This document shows, piece by piece, positions 1 through 8,327 of a stretch of 41,408 nt of DNA (its first letter is position 1; each line of letters starts with the position of its first letter). Under the pieces are notes generated by a model. That model was not told the DNA's origin, did no database searches, and saw only the letters and a list, made by a program, of their open reading frames with translations. The DNA comes from Spirochaetales bacterium (GTDB taxonomy: Bacteria; Spirochaetota; GWE2-31-10). A program made the translations under genes and the position numbers. Where the stretch lies: the NCBI GenBank assembly GCA_022508205.1, contig JAFLVQ010000003.1, positions 1-41,408 on the forward strand. Reading direction: 5' to 3'.

Positions 1-624
1 ATAGTTCAGTACAAAATTAACGACCCGGTAGCTTATCTTTTTAATTTGAAAGAACCTAAAAAAACATTGCGGGAAATATCAATTGTTGCGATGAGCAAGA
101 TTTGCGGCGATTATCTTTTTGATGAAATCATCACTATTGCAAAATCCGATATTACTTTTAAAGTTTCCGAACTGCTGCAGCAGATGAGCGATTACATGAA
201 AATGGGAATCCAAATCAATACAGTTCAGCTGATGAATGTTACGCCTCCGCAGGCAGTGGAAGCCGCTTATAACGAAGTTTTGCAGGCGCAACAGGAAAAA
301 GACAAAATCGTTAACGAAGCAAAAACGGAATACAACAAAAAAGTTATTCCGGTAGAAGGCGAGGCTGAAAGAATTATTGCGCAGGCACGCGGATATTATG
401 CACAGCGAGTGAAAATTGCGGAAGGTGAAGCCAAATATTTCAATTCGCTTTATGAAGAATATTCCAAAGCACCGGAAATCACAAAAAAACGTATTTATCT
501 CGAAACATGGACGGAAGTATTGAAACGTTTCAAAAATGTTCAGGTTATTGATGAAAATCAGAAGAATGTGCTGCCGTTTTTGCCGCTGAATGGACAAAAT
601 GCGCAGACTAAGGAGGAAAAATAA
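1..624 (+). CDS. hflK: HflK-like SPFH/band 7 membrane protease regulator (5' end missing)
   Basis: The frame is open from base 1, so the gene starts upstream of the window and only its C-terminal 207 codons are seen. The visible part is the end of an SPFH/band 7 domain followed by a long Glu/Lys/Ala-rich coiled-coil segment (from about base 270), including the QARGYYAQRVKIAEGEA stretch typical of HflK, and a polar tail. HflK and HflC form a membrane complex that surrounds and restrains the FtsH protease in known bacteria. The stop codon directly abuts the hflC start, so the two are co-transcribed. A TTG at base 46 could be mistaken for a start, but the in-frame sequence before it already reads as SPFH domain. 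Confidence 0.9.
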   Translation: MVQYKINDPVAYLFNLKEPKKTLREISIVAMSKICGDYLFDEIITIAKSDITFKVSELLQQMSDYMKMGIQINTVQLMNVTPPQAVEAAYNEVLQAQQEKDKIVNEAKTEYNKKVIPVEGEAERIIAQARGYYAQRVKIAEGEAKYFNSLYEEYSKAPEITKKRIYLETWTEVLKRFKNVQVIDENQKNVLPFLPLNGQNAQTKEEK

Positions 625-1635
625 ATGAGAGAAGTAAACCCTCAAAAGTCAGGATACAAACTGTTTTATGAAAAAAACAGGAAATGGATGATTTTCACAA
701 TTACGGTGCTGGTTGTCGTTGTGCTGTTTATGTGGCTTATGCCGGTTTATCTTTTGCAGGAAACTCAATATGCGGTAGTGACGCTTTTCGGTAAACCTAT
801 GCGTGAAATTAAAACTGCCGGATTGCATTTGAAAATTCCATACGTTGAAAAAGTCAATATTCTGCCTAAAGTTATAATGGATTGGGGCGGAGAAGTTCGT
901 CAATTTCCGACTTATGACAAACGAATGATTCTTGTCGATACTGCGGTGCGTTGGAAAATAAAAAATCCGATTGTTTTTTTTGAATCACTGTCTACGGTGG
1001 ATAATGCAATGCTGCGTCTTGACAACATTCTTGATTCCGCGTCACGGCAGGTAGTATCTCAGCATCCTTTTGAATCGCTTGTAAGAGATTCAAACCGTGT
1101 CAATCAACTTGATGAAAGAACAGTGGATTTGCTGCTTCAGCAGGGTTTTACAAAGGAAGATTTGATTTTTCCTGATATAGAACTCGGAAGAAGCGATTTG
1201 TCAAAGGAAATGTGCAGTGCTGCGGAAGAAGAACTTGATAAAATGGGAATCGAGATTGTTAATTTTTGGGTAAAAAAGATTAATTATATTGATGATAATT
1301 TGAAATCCGTTTACGAAAGTATGTGTGCGGAACGTCAGAAAATCGCGCAGACGTATCGTTCGGAAGGAGAGAAGTATCGGGAAAAGAAATTCGGCGAAAT
1401 CGAGGAACGGACAAAAGAAATTTTGGCATCCGCACAAGAAGAATCACGCCAGATTATGGGAGAAGCAGACGCAAAAGCTGCCGAAATTTACAGTCAGGCG
1501 TACAATCGTGATCAATCGACGAGAGATTTCTACGAGTTTATGAAAAAAATGGAAGCGTACAGAAATATTCCCGAAACCGTTTCATTGGTAATTTCTACCG
1601 ATTCGGAATTTTTTGACATGCTAAAGGAATATTAG
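625..1635 (+). CDS. hflC: HflC-like SPFH/band 7 protein
   Basis: 336 residues. A cytoplasmic N-terminus is followed by one membrane segment at about residues 21-43, then a band 7 domain beginning ETQYAVVTLFGKP, and a coiled coil with the AEGEKYREKKFGE-like region near residues 245-300. This order and length match HflC, the partner of HflK in the FtsH regulatory complex. The start ATG follows an AGGAGG ribosome site at 611-616, inside the end of hflK. The C-terminus ends with a short acidic FFDMLKEY tail. It is followed nine bases later by the NYN-domain gene, which has its own AGGAG, so the three genes form one operon. Confidence 0.93.
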   Translation: MREVNPQKSGYKLFYEKNRKWMIFTITVLVVVVLFMWLMPVYLLQETQYAVVTLFGKPMREIKTAGLHLKIPYVEKVNILPKVIMDWGGEVRQFPTYDKRMILVDTAVRWKIKNPIVFFESLSTVDNAMLRLDNILDSASRQVVSQHPFESLVRDSNRVNQLDERTVDLLLQQGFTKEDLIFPDIELGRSDLSKEMCSAAEEELDKMGIEIVNFWVKKINYIDDNLKSVYESMCAERQKIAQTYRSEGEKYREKKFGEIEERTKEILASAQEESRQIMGEADAKAAEIYSQAYNRDQSTRDFYEFMKKMEAYRNIPETVSLVISTDSEFFDMLKEY

Positions 1636-1644
1636 GAGTAAAAA

Positions 1645-2586
1645 ATGACCGAAAATGAAAAAAATAAAATGGCGGTGCTGATAGATAGTGAAAATGTTTC
1701 GTCAAAGAAAATCGAGTTTATAATGAAAGAATCAATTCGGCACGGTCTTCTTACCATTAAAAGAATATACGGTGATTGGACGGATTCTTCTATGACTTCA
1801 TGGAAAAAAATTTTGCCCGACTACGCAATTCAGCCTATTCAGCAGTTTAAAAATACATCCGGTAAGAATTCTACGGACAGTGCATTGATTATCGATGCAA
1901 TGGATATTTTGTATACAAGCGAAATCGACGGTTTCATCATTGTTTCCAGTGACAGCGACTACACAAAACTTGCTGTGCGGCTGAGGGAATCGGGAAAGGT
2001 TGTCGTCGGAATCGGCGAGAAGAAAACTCCCAAGTCGTTAGTAAATGCCTGCAATGAATTTCGTTATATCGAAATTTTGGAAAAGAATTTTGAAGGAATA
2101 AAAAAAGAATTGACCGAGAAAAATACAAATAATATCGGCAATGAAAAACTGAAAGAAGAAGACGAACTTTTGCAGCATTTAATAGAAGCTTATGAAATGA
2201 TAGAGCAGGAATCCGAATGGAAAAATTTAAGCAGCATTGCAAATAATTTGAAGCGTCTTGATCCTGCTTTTACTCCGAATACATACGGATTCGGCAAACT
2301 TTCTCTTTTGATGGAATCTTATTCAAAAATTTTCGAACTGCGCAAAGATCCGCACCACAGAATTATAAAAGTGCGAAAGTTGAACGACAGAGAAGCTGCC
2401 AAACTGAAAAAAAAACCGAATCGTCGTCGGCGAAGCCGCAATAATACTGTTTTGAAAAATAGTTGTGAAACTGTGAGCGTTTCGGAAATTCAACTGGAAG
2501 AGCCCGACTGCGCAGATGCAAATAATAGCACACCTGAAAAGAAATGGAATATTTTGAGTCTTTTCGGCAGCCAAAAGGAAGACTGA
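1645..2586 (+). CDS. NYN-domain (LabA/DUF88-like) protein with LOTUS/OST-HTH domain
   Basis: 313 residues, no signal or membrane segment, so cytoplasmic. Residues 9-150 form a NYN/PIN-like domain: VLIDSENVS with D14 as a likely metal ligand, then [12 protein letters not shown] and SSDSDYTKLAVRLRESG, the acidic motifs of this putative nuclease fold. Residues about 170-240 resemble an OST-HTH/LOTUS module, which binds RNA in characterised proteins. A strongly basic patch (KKKPNRRRRSR, near 255-265) and a low-complexity tail follow. The combination suggests an RNA-targeted nuclease or RNA-binding protein, but no substrate can be named. The AGGAG at 1634-1638 serves its start, and it is the third gene of the hflKC operon. 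Confidence 0.8.
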   Translation: MTENEKNKMAVLIDSENVSSKKIEFIMKESIRHGLLTIKRIYGDWTDSSMTSWKKILPDYAIQPIQQFKNTSGKNSTDSALIIDAMDILYTSEIDGFIIVSSDSDYTKLAVRLRESGKVVVGIGEKKTPKSLVNACNEFRYIEILEKNFEGIKKELTEKNTNNIGNEKLKEEDELLQHLIEAYEMIEQESEWKNLSSIANNLKRLDPAFTPNTYGFGKLSLLMESYSKIFELRKDPHHRIIKVRKLNDREAAKLKKKPNRRRRSRNNTVLKNSCETVSVSEIQLEEPDCADANNSTPEKKWNILSLFGSQKED

Positions 2587-2680
2587 AAAATTGTCGATGT
2601 TTACATTCCGAGCATTTTAGTGTATGTAACTGTATTCAATTGTTGCACTTCCGGATAGGGCAGGAGGAATTATAATTATT

Positions 2681-5557
2681 ATGGAAAAAATAAATCATAT
2701 AGAAACATTGATTGCTGATTTGGAGTCAGGAAAAATTACGTGCCGTGAAATTTTGGGAAATGTACTGCGTAATATTAAACAGTATGACAAAATTCTTGAC
2801 TGCTATATCAGTTTAAATGATGAAAAAACAATTTTGGAGCAAGCAGATGCTGCCGATAAACGCCGCAGAGAAGGCAAGGCACTTTCTAAAATCGACGGCT
2901 TGCCGATAGCGATAAAAGATAACATTACAGTATACGGAATGCCTACTACGTGCGGCTCGCGCATACTTGACGGATATAAATCTCCGTATGAAGCGACTGT
3001 CGCCGAGTCTCTTCGCAAGGTCGGTGCAATTATTTTGGGAAAAACAAACATGGACGAATTTGCTATGGGGTCTACTTCGGAAACGTCCGCATATCGCAAA
3101 ACCCGCAATCCCTATGATGCTCGGCGCGTTCCCGGCGGTTCTTCCGGTGGTTCGGCGGCGGCAGTCGCAGCAGGATTAGCTCCGTTTGCACTCGGAAGCG
3201 ATACCGGCGGTTCCATTCGTCAGCCGGCTGCGTTTTGCGGAGTTGTTGGAATAAAACCGACTTACGGGTTGGTTTCCCGTTACGGACTTGTTTCTTATGC
3301 ATCATCATTAGACCAGATAGGAACATTTGCCGGTGATGTGTACGGTGCTGCACTGCTTTTGAATTTTATTGCGAAAAAAGATGATAAAGATTCGACTTCG
3401 ATTTATTCATTTGACGGTGATTATACGCAGATGCTGCATCGGTCCATTGCCGGTAAAAAAATTGCATATTTTAAAGAATTTGTCGGTGAAGGTCTGCGAC
3501 CGGAATTAAAAGCAAAATTCGATGATTCGGCAGAAATATTGAAAAAACTCGGAGCTGTTGTGGAAGCGGTGGATTTCCCGGCGATTAAATACGCAATTGC
3601 TGTTTATTATTTCATTGCAACAGCCGAAGCTGCCGGAAATTTGGAACGGTATGACGGCGTAAAATATGGGTTTCGCAGTGATAAGCAGCAGAATTATGAA
3701 GAGATGCTTTTGTCAAGCCGCAGTTACGGTTTTGGAAAAGAAGTAAAGAAAAGAATTATGCTCGGAAATTTCGTGCTTTCTTCGGGTTACTATGATGCAT
3801 ATTATCGAAAAAGTCAAAAACTGCGAACATACATAATGAAAGAAATGGAAAAAGTTTTTGAGAAGTACGATTTTGTCATTGCACCGACAACTCCCGATAT
3901 AGCGTTTAAATTCGGTGAAGGCGACAGCGACCCGATGAAATTGTATCTCAGCGATATTACGACAGTACTTGCCAATTTAGCCGGGATTCCGGCATTGTCC
4001 GTGCCTTGCGGAACGGTTGATGAAATGCCGGTTGGTTTGCAGATTTTCGGGAAACCGTTGGATGAAGAAGGAATTTTAAATGCGGCTTATCAATTTGAGC
4101 AGGCTTTAAAACTTGATTTGGCACCGGATTTATCAAAACTCGCTGATTTGAAAACCGAAGCGAAAACCGAAAATGCCGAACATGAACCCGTGAAACGTGC
4201 GTCTGCGGTTTACACAAAAGAATTTATCCAGTCAATTTCCGATGGTTACATGAACCGCACAGCCGAGAACAGCAGGGTTCTTTGCCGCGAATTGGAGTCT
4301 TTGGTCGGTAAAAAAGTTATGATGTCGGGCTGCATTTATAAAATCAACAGTCTGGGCGGAATAGAATTTTATACACTGCGGGACAGAACGGGAATGACTC
4401 AGCTTGTGCTTGAAGGCGATTTGGCGAGAACGAAAATTTCGCCTATGTCTGCAGTGGAAGTTTACGGAAAGGTAACAAAAGAGGAACGAAGCCCTTATAA
4501 AAATATCGAAATAAAAGTTGAGAAACTTACTGTGCTTGCAGCTGCTGCACCGGAACTGCCGTTCCAAATAAGCGGTGATTTGGGGAAACTCAATTTGCCT
4601 ACGGTTCTTGACCATCGTCAATTATCTTTGCGAAATACGGAAATTGCGGATATTTTCAAGATTCAGGCTGAAATTGCCGGATCGTTTTCGGAGTTTCTGC
4701 GTCAGAATGAATTTATCGAAATAAAGACTTCAAAAATCGGAGCAAACGAAACCGAAGGCGGTACTAATGTATTCGAAATTAAATATTTCGATAGAAGTGC
4801 GTTTCTTGCACAATCTCCGCAGTTTTATAAACAAATGCTTGTCGGTACATCATTTGAGCGTGTATTTGAAGTTGGGCCGGTATTTCGTGCGGAAAAGCAT
4901 AATACAGTTCGCCATTTGAATGAATATACCAGCTTGGACTTTGAAATGGGTTACATCAAAGATGAGCAGGACGTAATCGATGTTCAAGAGCGTATGATTA
5001 AATATATATTGAAAAATATCAAAGACAAATATTCCGATGTATTGGAACGGCTTGGTGTAGATATGAAAATTCCCGATGCAATTCCGAGAATTCATTTCAT
5101 TCAGGCACTTGAAATTGCGGAAAAACTCGGTGTTAAAGATATGGACGGGGATTTGTCGCCGGAAGGTGAAAAAACAGTTTGCCGCTATATAGAGGAAAAA
5201 ACCGGAAGCCAGTTTGTTTATATTGTCGGGTATCCGGTTAAAAAGCGTCCTATGTATACAATGCCTGACGAAAGACTGCCGGGATACACTCGTTCGTTTG
5301 ATTTATTGTACAAAGGTTTGGAAATTACGTCCGGAGGTCAGCGTATTCATGATTATGAACAGCTGAAAAGCAGTATGATTGCCAAAGGATTGAATCCGGC
5401 TGCATACAAACCTTATCTTGATGCCTTTAAATTCGGAATGCCTCCTCACGGCGGACTGGGAATGGGCTTGGAACGGCTTACAATGCGTCTGCTTGAACTC
5501 AATAATATTCGTGAAGCAACCTTATTCCCTCGTGATATTGGCCGCCTTGAACCGTAG
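2681..5557 (+). CDS. gatA/aspS: Fused GatA amidotransferase subunit and archaeal-type aspartyl-tRNA synthetase
   Basis: One uninterrupted 958-residue frame. Residues 1 to about 475 are a complete GatA amidase: K79, the GGSSGGS loop with S154, and S178 in DTGGSIRQP form the Ser-cisSer-Lys triad at the usual GatA positions. About 476-510 is a charged linker. From about 511 to the end is a complete class II AspRS of the archaeal/eukaryal type: anticodon-binding OB fold with LGGIEFYTLRDR, motif 2 around R736 (FRAEKHNTVRHLNE) and motif 3 GLGMGLER at 925-932, without the bacterial GAD insertion. Family knowledge: GatCAB amidates Asp-tRNA(Asn) or Glu-tRNA(Gln). The fusion suggests Asp-tRNA(Asn) is made and amidated on one chain. 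GatB and GatC are not in the window. AGGAGG lies 13 bases before the ATG, a rather long spacing. Confidence 0.93.
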   Translation: MEKINHIETLIADLESGKITCREILGNVLRNIKQYDKILDCYISLNDEKTILEQADAADKRRREGKALSKIDGLPIAIKDNITVYGMPTTCGSRILDGYKSPYEATVAESLRKVGAIILGKTNMDEFAMGSTSETSAYRKTRNPYDARRVPGGSSGGSAAAVAAGLAPFALGSDTGGSIRQPAAFCGVVGIKPTYGLVSRYGLVSYASSLDQIGTFAGDVYGAALLLNFIAKKDDKDSTSIYSFDGDYTQMLHRSIAGKKIAYFKEFVGEGLRPELKAKFDDSAEILKKLGAVVEAVDFPAIKYAIAVYYFIATAEAAGNLERYDGVKYGFRSDKQQNYEEMLLSSRSYGFGKEVKKRIMLGNFVLSSGYYDAYYRKSQKLRTYIMKEMEKVFEKYDFVIAPTTPDIAFKFGEGDSDPMKLYLSDITTVLANLAGIPALSVPCGTVDEMPVGLQIFGKPLDEEGILNAAYQFEQALKLDLAPDLSKLADLKTEAKTENAEHEPVKRASAVYTKEFIQSISDGYMNRTAENSRVLCRELESLVGKKVMMSGCIYKINSLGGIEFYTLRDRTGMTQLVLEGDLARTKISPMSAVEVYGKVTKEERSPYKNIEIKVEKLTVLAAAAPELPFQISGDLGKLNLPTVLDHRQLSLRNTEIADIFKIQAEIAGSFSEFLRQNEFIEIKTSKIGANETEGGTNVFEIKYFDRSAFLAQSPQFYKQMLVGTSFERVFEVGPVFRAEKHNTVRHLNEYTSLDFEMGYIKDEQDVIDVQERMIKYILKNIKDKYSDVLERLGVDMKIPDAIPRIHFIQALEIAEKLGVKDMDGDLSPEGEKTVCRYIEEKTGSQFVYIVGYPVKKRPMYTMPDERLPGYTRSFDLLYKGLEITSGGQRIHDYEQLKSSMIAKGLNPAAYKPYLDAFKFGMPPHGGLGMGLERLTMRLLELNNIREATLFPRDIGRLEP

Positions 5558-5582
5558 TTTTCAGCAAATAGGAGTGCAAAAA

Positions 5583-6803
5583 ATGAATAGTTGTTTAAAT
5601 ACATTAAAAGAGCGCGGTTTTTTTCAGCAATGTACTGATATTGAAGGACTTTCGGCTTTGATGGATAAAGGTCCGGTAACATTTTACGTAGGCTGCGATC
5701 CAACGGGAGTGAGTTTGCACATTGGTCACATGGTGCCGTTTTTTGCACTACGTCATTTAAAAAATGCCGGTCATCACGGTATTGCACTGATTGGCGGAGG
5801 AACGGCTCGTATCGGAGATCCGTCGGGCAAAACGGAAATGCGCAAAATGCTGACTTATGAAGCAATTGACCGAAATGTAGAAAAGATTAAAGCGCAGCTG
5901 GATAGATTTTTGAGGTTTGATAATGAAACTGCATTTGCCGTCAACAACAAAGATTGGCTTGCGGATTTGAATTATATCGATTTTTTGCGTGATATAGGTT
6001 CGTGTTTCTCGGTAAACAGAATGCTCACTTTTGAAGCGTATAAGAAACGAATGGAAACAGGGTTAAGCTTTTTAGAATTCAATTATCAATTGCTGCAAAG
6101 TTATGATTTTCTGAAGCTACATGAAAAATACGGCTGTAATCTGCAAATTGGCGGGGATGATCAGTGGGGAAATATGGTAGCCGGAGTAGATTTGATTCGC
6201 CGCAAAATGGGAAATGATCGTGAAGTTTATGCATTGACATTTCCTTTAATTACTCGTTCCGACGGAAAGAAAATGGGAAAAACCGAAAAAGGTGCGCTGT
6301 TTCTTGACCCGGAACTTACACCGGTTTATGATTTTTTCCAGTATTGGCGAAATATAGCAGATCAGGATGTGCGAAAATGTATGCTTTTATTTACATTTTT
6401 GTCGATTGATGAAATCGATGAAATTTGTGCCGGTGACATAAACAAGGCAAAAGAACGTTTGGCTTGGGAAGTTACTGCCGAAATTCATGGAAAAGATGCA
6501 GCGGATAATGCGCTTGCCGGTGCTAAAGCTGCATTCGGCGGCGGTGACAGTATCGAGATGATGCCGACTACGGAAATTCACGAAGAACGCTTAAAGAGCG
6601 GAATCGGCATTCTCGATTTAATGGTAGAATGTAAAATGGCGGCAACAAAAAGCGAAGTACGCCGTTTGATTTCGCAAGGTGGCTGCAAAATTAACGGTGA
6701 AAAAATTACCGATGACAAAATGATTGTTGATAATTCCTATGTTACCGACAAGGGAATTATTTTACGAATGGGGAAAAAGAAAGTTCACAGGATAAAAGTT
6801 TAA
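5583..6803 (+). CDS. tyrS: Tyrosyl-tRNA synthetase
   Basis: 406 residues from the ATG at 5583, chosen because AGGAG at 5570-5574 precedes it by eight bases; the open frame extends further upstream, but only as overlap with the AspRS end. Class I synthetase signatures are clear: HIGH at residues 46-49 and KMGKT at 230-234, the latter a KMSKS variant normal in TyrRS. The middle contains the tyrosine pocket region LEFNYQLLQSYDF and the QIGGDDQWGN motif. The C-terminus is an S4 RNA-binding domain (about 340-405). It lies 25 bases after the gatA/aspS stop and the pair is closed by a strong terminator, so two aminoacylation functions are co-expressed. The matching tRNA-Tyr gene is at 39456. Confidence 0.96.
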   Translation: MNSCLNTLKERGFFQQCTDIEGLSALMDKGPVTFYVGCDPTGVSLHIGHMVPFFALRHLKNAGHHGIALIGGGTARIGDPSGKTEMRKMLTYEAIDRNVEKIKAQLDRFLRFDNETAFAVNNKDWLADLNYIDFLRDIGSCFSVNRMLTFEAYKKRMETGLSFLEFNYQLLQSYDFLKLHEKYGCNLQIGGDDQWGNMVAGVDLIRRKMGNDREVYALTFPLITRSDGKKMGKTEKGALFLDPELTPVYDFFQYWRNIADQDVRKCMLLFTFLSIDEIDEICAGDINKAKERLAWEVTAEIHGKDAADNALAGAKAAFGGGDSIEMMPTTEIHEERLKSGIGILDLMVECKMAATKSEVRRLISQGGCKINGEKITDDKMIVDNSYVTDKGIILRMGKKKVHRIKV

Positions 6804-6813
6804 TCGAAAGAGA

Positions 6814-6852
6814 ACGTGGGATTTGTTTTGAGCAAATTCCACGTTTTTTTAT
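6814..6852 (+). terminator. Rho-independent terminator after tyrS
   Basis: AACGTGG-G-ATTTG pairs with CAAAT-T-CCACGTT (13 pairs including one G-U) around a seven-base loop TTTTGAG, followed immediately by a T run. It lies 11 bases beyond the tyrS stop. Confidence 0.92.
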
Positions 6853-6893
6853 TTCGGGCAAATATATTTCTTACTTACTTTATATCCCAAATA

Positions 6894-6912
6894 AGAATAC
6901 AGGTCTGGGCAT
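6894..6912. repeat. Half copy of dispersed GGTCTG palindromic repeat
   Basis: AGAATACAGGTCTGGGCAT is identical over 19 bases to the right half of the copy at 8198-8216. The left arm is not recognisable here. Together the two copies bracket ldhA in the same orientation. Confidence 0.7.
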
Positions 6913-7041
6913 TTTTTTTATTCCTCCGATATTTTAGCTTCTCAAATTATTACGAAATTAAATTGGCGCATGTTGTTATTTTTGTATCAATTGTAAATAT
7001 ATTTATTTTATGCACTCTGCTTACCCGATAGGCACGCAAAC

Positions 7042-7072
7042 ACGAAATTAAAGTAAATTGCTGTAATTTCGT
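7042..7072. promoter_or_regulatory. Inverted repeat upstream of ldhA, candidate operator
   Basis: ACGAAATTA at 7042-7050 and its exact complement TAATTTCGT at 7064-7072, separated by 13 bases. A further direct copy lies at 6952-6960. The position before ldhA suggests a regulator site, but it does not resemble a Rex or Fur box and could be a chance A+T-rich dyad. Confidence 0.35.
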
Positions 7073-7139
7073 ATATTAAAAGTATTATTTGTACTTTTTG
7101 GAAATCGTTCTTTTAAATTGAAAACGGAGGAATATCAAA

Positions 7140-8132
7140 ATGAAGATCGCTTTTTACGATACAAGAGTTTATGACAAGGCAGCTTTCAGTGCGCAGAATA
7201 AAAATTTTCTTTATGATATTGATTTTTTTGATTTCAGACTTAATGAAAAAACTGCATTGGCTTCAAAAAATTACGATGCCGTGTGTGTGTTTGTAAATGA
7301 TAATTTGGATAAAAAAGTCATTAATGTATTAAAGTTGAACGGAATTAAACTGATTCTTCTGCGGTGTGCCGGCTTTAATAATGTGGATTTAAATGCTGCA
7401 AAGGATGCCGGCATTACGGTTTTAAGAGTGCCGATGTATTCGCCGTATTCGATTGCCGAACATGCAGTAGCTCTTTTATTGGCTCTTACGCGCAAAATTC
7501 CGCAGGCATATTTGAGAACCCGAAGCGGAAATTTTACGTTGGACGGACTGACCGGACGCAATCTTCACGGACTTACCGCAGGAATTTTGGGTACGGGAAA
7601 AATCGGCAAAGTTATGGCTGAAATACTTGCAGGCTTTGGAATGAACATCGTTCTTTATGATGCGTATCCGGATAAAAATTGGGCAGAGTCAAAAGGCTTT
7701 GCGTACTTGCCGCTGATTGATTTTTTCAAACAGGGCGATGTAATCAGTCTGCATTGCCCGCTTACAAACGATACAAAACATATTATAAATGAAAATTCGC
7801 TTAAATTAGTTAAGCATGACGCTATTATTATAAATACGGGACGAGGCGCACTTATCGATACGCATTCGCTTGTAAAGGCTTTGAAGCAGGGAAAAATCGG
7901 CGGTGCGGCACTTGATGTTTATGAGGAAGAAAGCAATTATTTTTTTAATGATTGGTCTGTAGATGTAATTCGTGATGACGTACTTGCAAGACTTTTAACA
8001 TTCCCGAATGTCATAATAACAAGTCATCAGGCTTTTCTTACTTCAAATGCGCTTAATTCCATTGCAGAAGTTACTCTTGCGAATGCCAATGCATTTGAAA
8101 ATGGCAAAGAACTTGTCAATCTTGTGGAATAA
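7140..8132 (+). CDS. ldhA: D-lactate dehydrogenase (D-isomer 2-hydroxyacid dehydrogenase family)
   Basis: 330 residues, the standard length. The NAD-binding Rossmann motif is GTGKIG at 151-156, with D174 (LYD) at the end of the second strand indicating NADH rather than NADPH. The catalytic residues are R235 (NTGRGALID), E264 (DVYEEES) and H296 (TSHQAFLT), matching the canonical D-LDH positions. It reduces pyruvate to D-lactate in the cytoplasm and reoxidises NADH in fermentation. GGAGG at 7126-7130 is well placed. It stands alone: a terminator precedes it and the next gene has its own promoter. Copies of one repeat variant flank it on both sides, so it could be a mobile cassette, although its codon use does not look foreign. 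Confidence 0.93.
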   Translation: MKIAFYDTRVYDKAAFSAQNKNFLYDIDFFDFRLNEKTALASKNYDAVCVFVNDNLDKKVINVLKLNGIKLILLRCAGFNNVDLNAAKDAGITVLRVPMYSPYSIAEHAVALLLALTRKIPQAYLRTRSGNFTLDGLTGRNLHGLTAGILGTGKIGKVMAEILAGFGMNIVLYDAYPDKNWAESKGFAYLPLIDFFKQGDVISLHCPLTNDTKHIINENSLKLVKHDAIIINTGRGALIDTHSLVKALKQGKIGGAALDVYEEESNYFFNDWSVDVIRDDVLARLLTFPNVIITSHQAFLTSNALNSIAEVTLANANAFENGKELVNLVE

Positions 8133-8174
8133 AAAATATTTTGCGTTGCAGCAAGTTGTGAATCGGGCAATAAG

Positions 8175-8216
8175 GTGTCAGACCTTGATTCCGAAACAGA
8201 ATACAGGTCTGGGCAT
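8175..8216. repeat. Dispersed palindromic repeat, full copy
   Basis: The left arm GTGTCAGACCT (8175-8185) pairs with the right arm AGGTCTGGGCA (8205-8215), and the inner GATTC pairs with GAAT. It lies between ldhA and the transporter operon, and may also act as a transcript-end hairpin for ldhA, although no T run follows. Confidence 0.8.
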
Positions 8217-8245
8217 CAATCTCGGCAGAATTGAAATGAGAATTA

Positions 8246-8273
8246 TTGACACTCTGATTATTTCAAGTATACT
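8246..8273 (+). promoter_or_regulatory. Sigma-70-type promoter of the amino-acid ABC transporter operon
   Basis: TTGACA at 8246-8251 and TATACT at 8268-8273 with a 16-base spacer, about 55 bases upstream of the substrate-binding protein start. Both hexamers are near consensus. Confidence 0.7.
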
Positions 8274-8327
8274 TCCCGCATGTTTCTCAATGTTTTGGGA
8301 TATAAATTTACGGTCAGAGGTTTTACT

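Larger units (their letters stand above)
6853..7139. other. Intergenic region between tyrS terminator and ldhA
   Basis: No convincing gene. It holds a half copy of the dispersed palindromic repeat (6894-6912) and three copies of the 9-mer ACGAAATTA: two direct (6952-6960, 7042-7050) and one inverted (7064-7072). The last two form a perfect inverted repeat with a 13-base spacer, about 70 bases before the ldhA start. TATATT at 7072-7077 could be a -10 element. An open frame across 6816-7031 has no ribosome site and begins inside the terminator. Confidence 0.5.

Noticed and set aside
6816-7031. 71-codon open frame after tyrS
   Set aside because: It starts inside the terminator hairpin, has no ribosome site and consists of A+T-rich low-information sequence with a repeat fragment.
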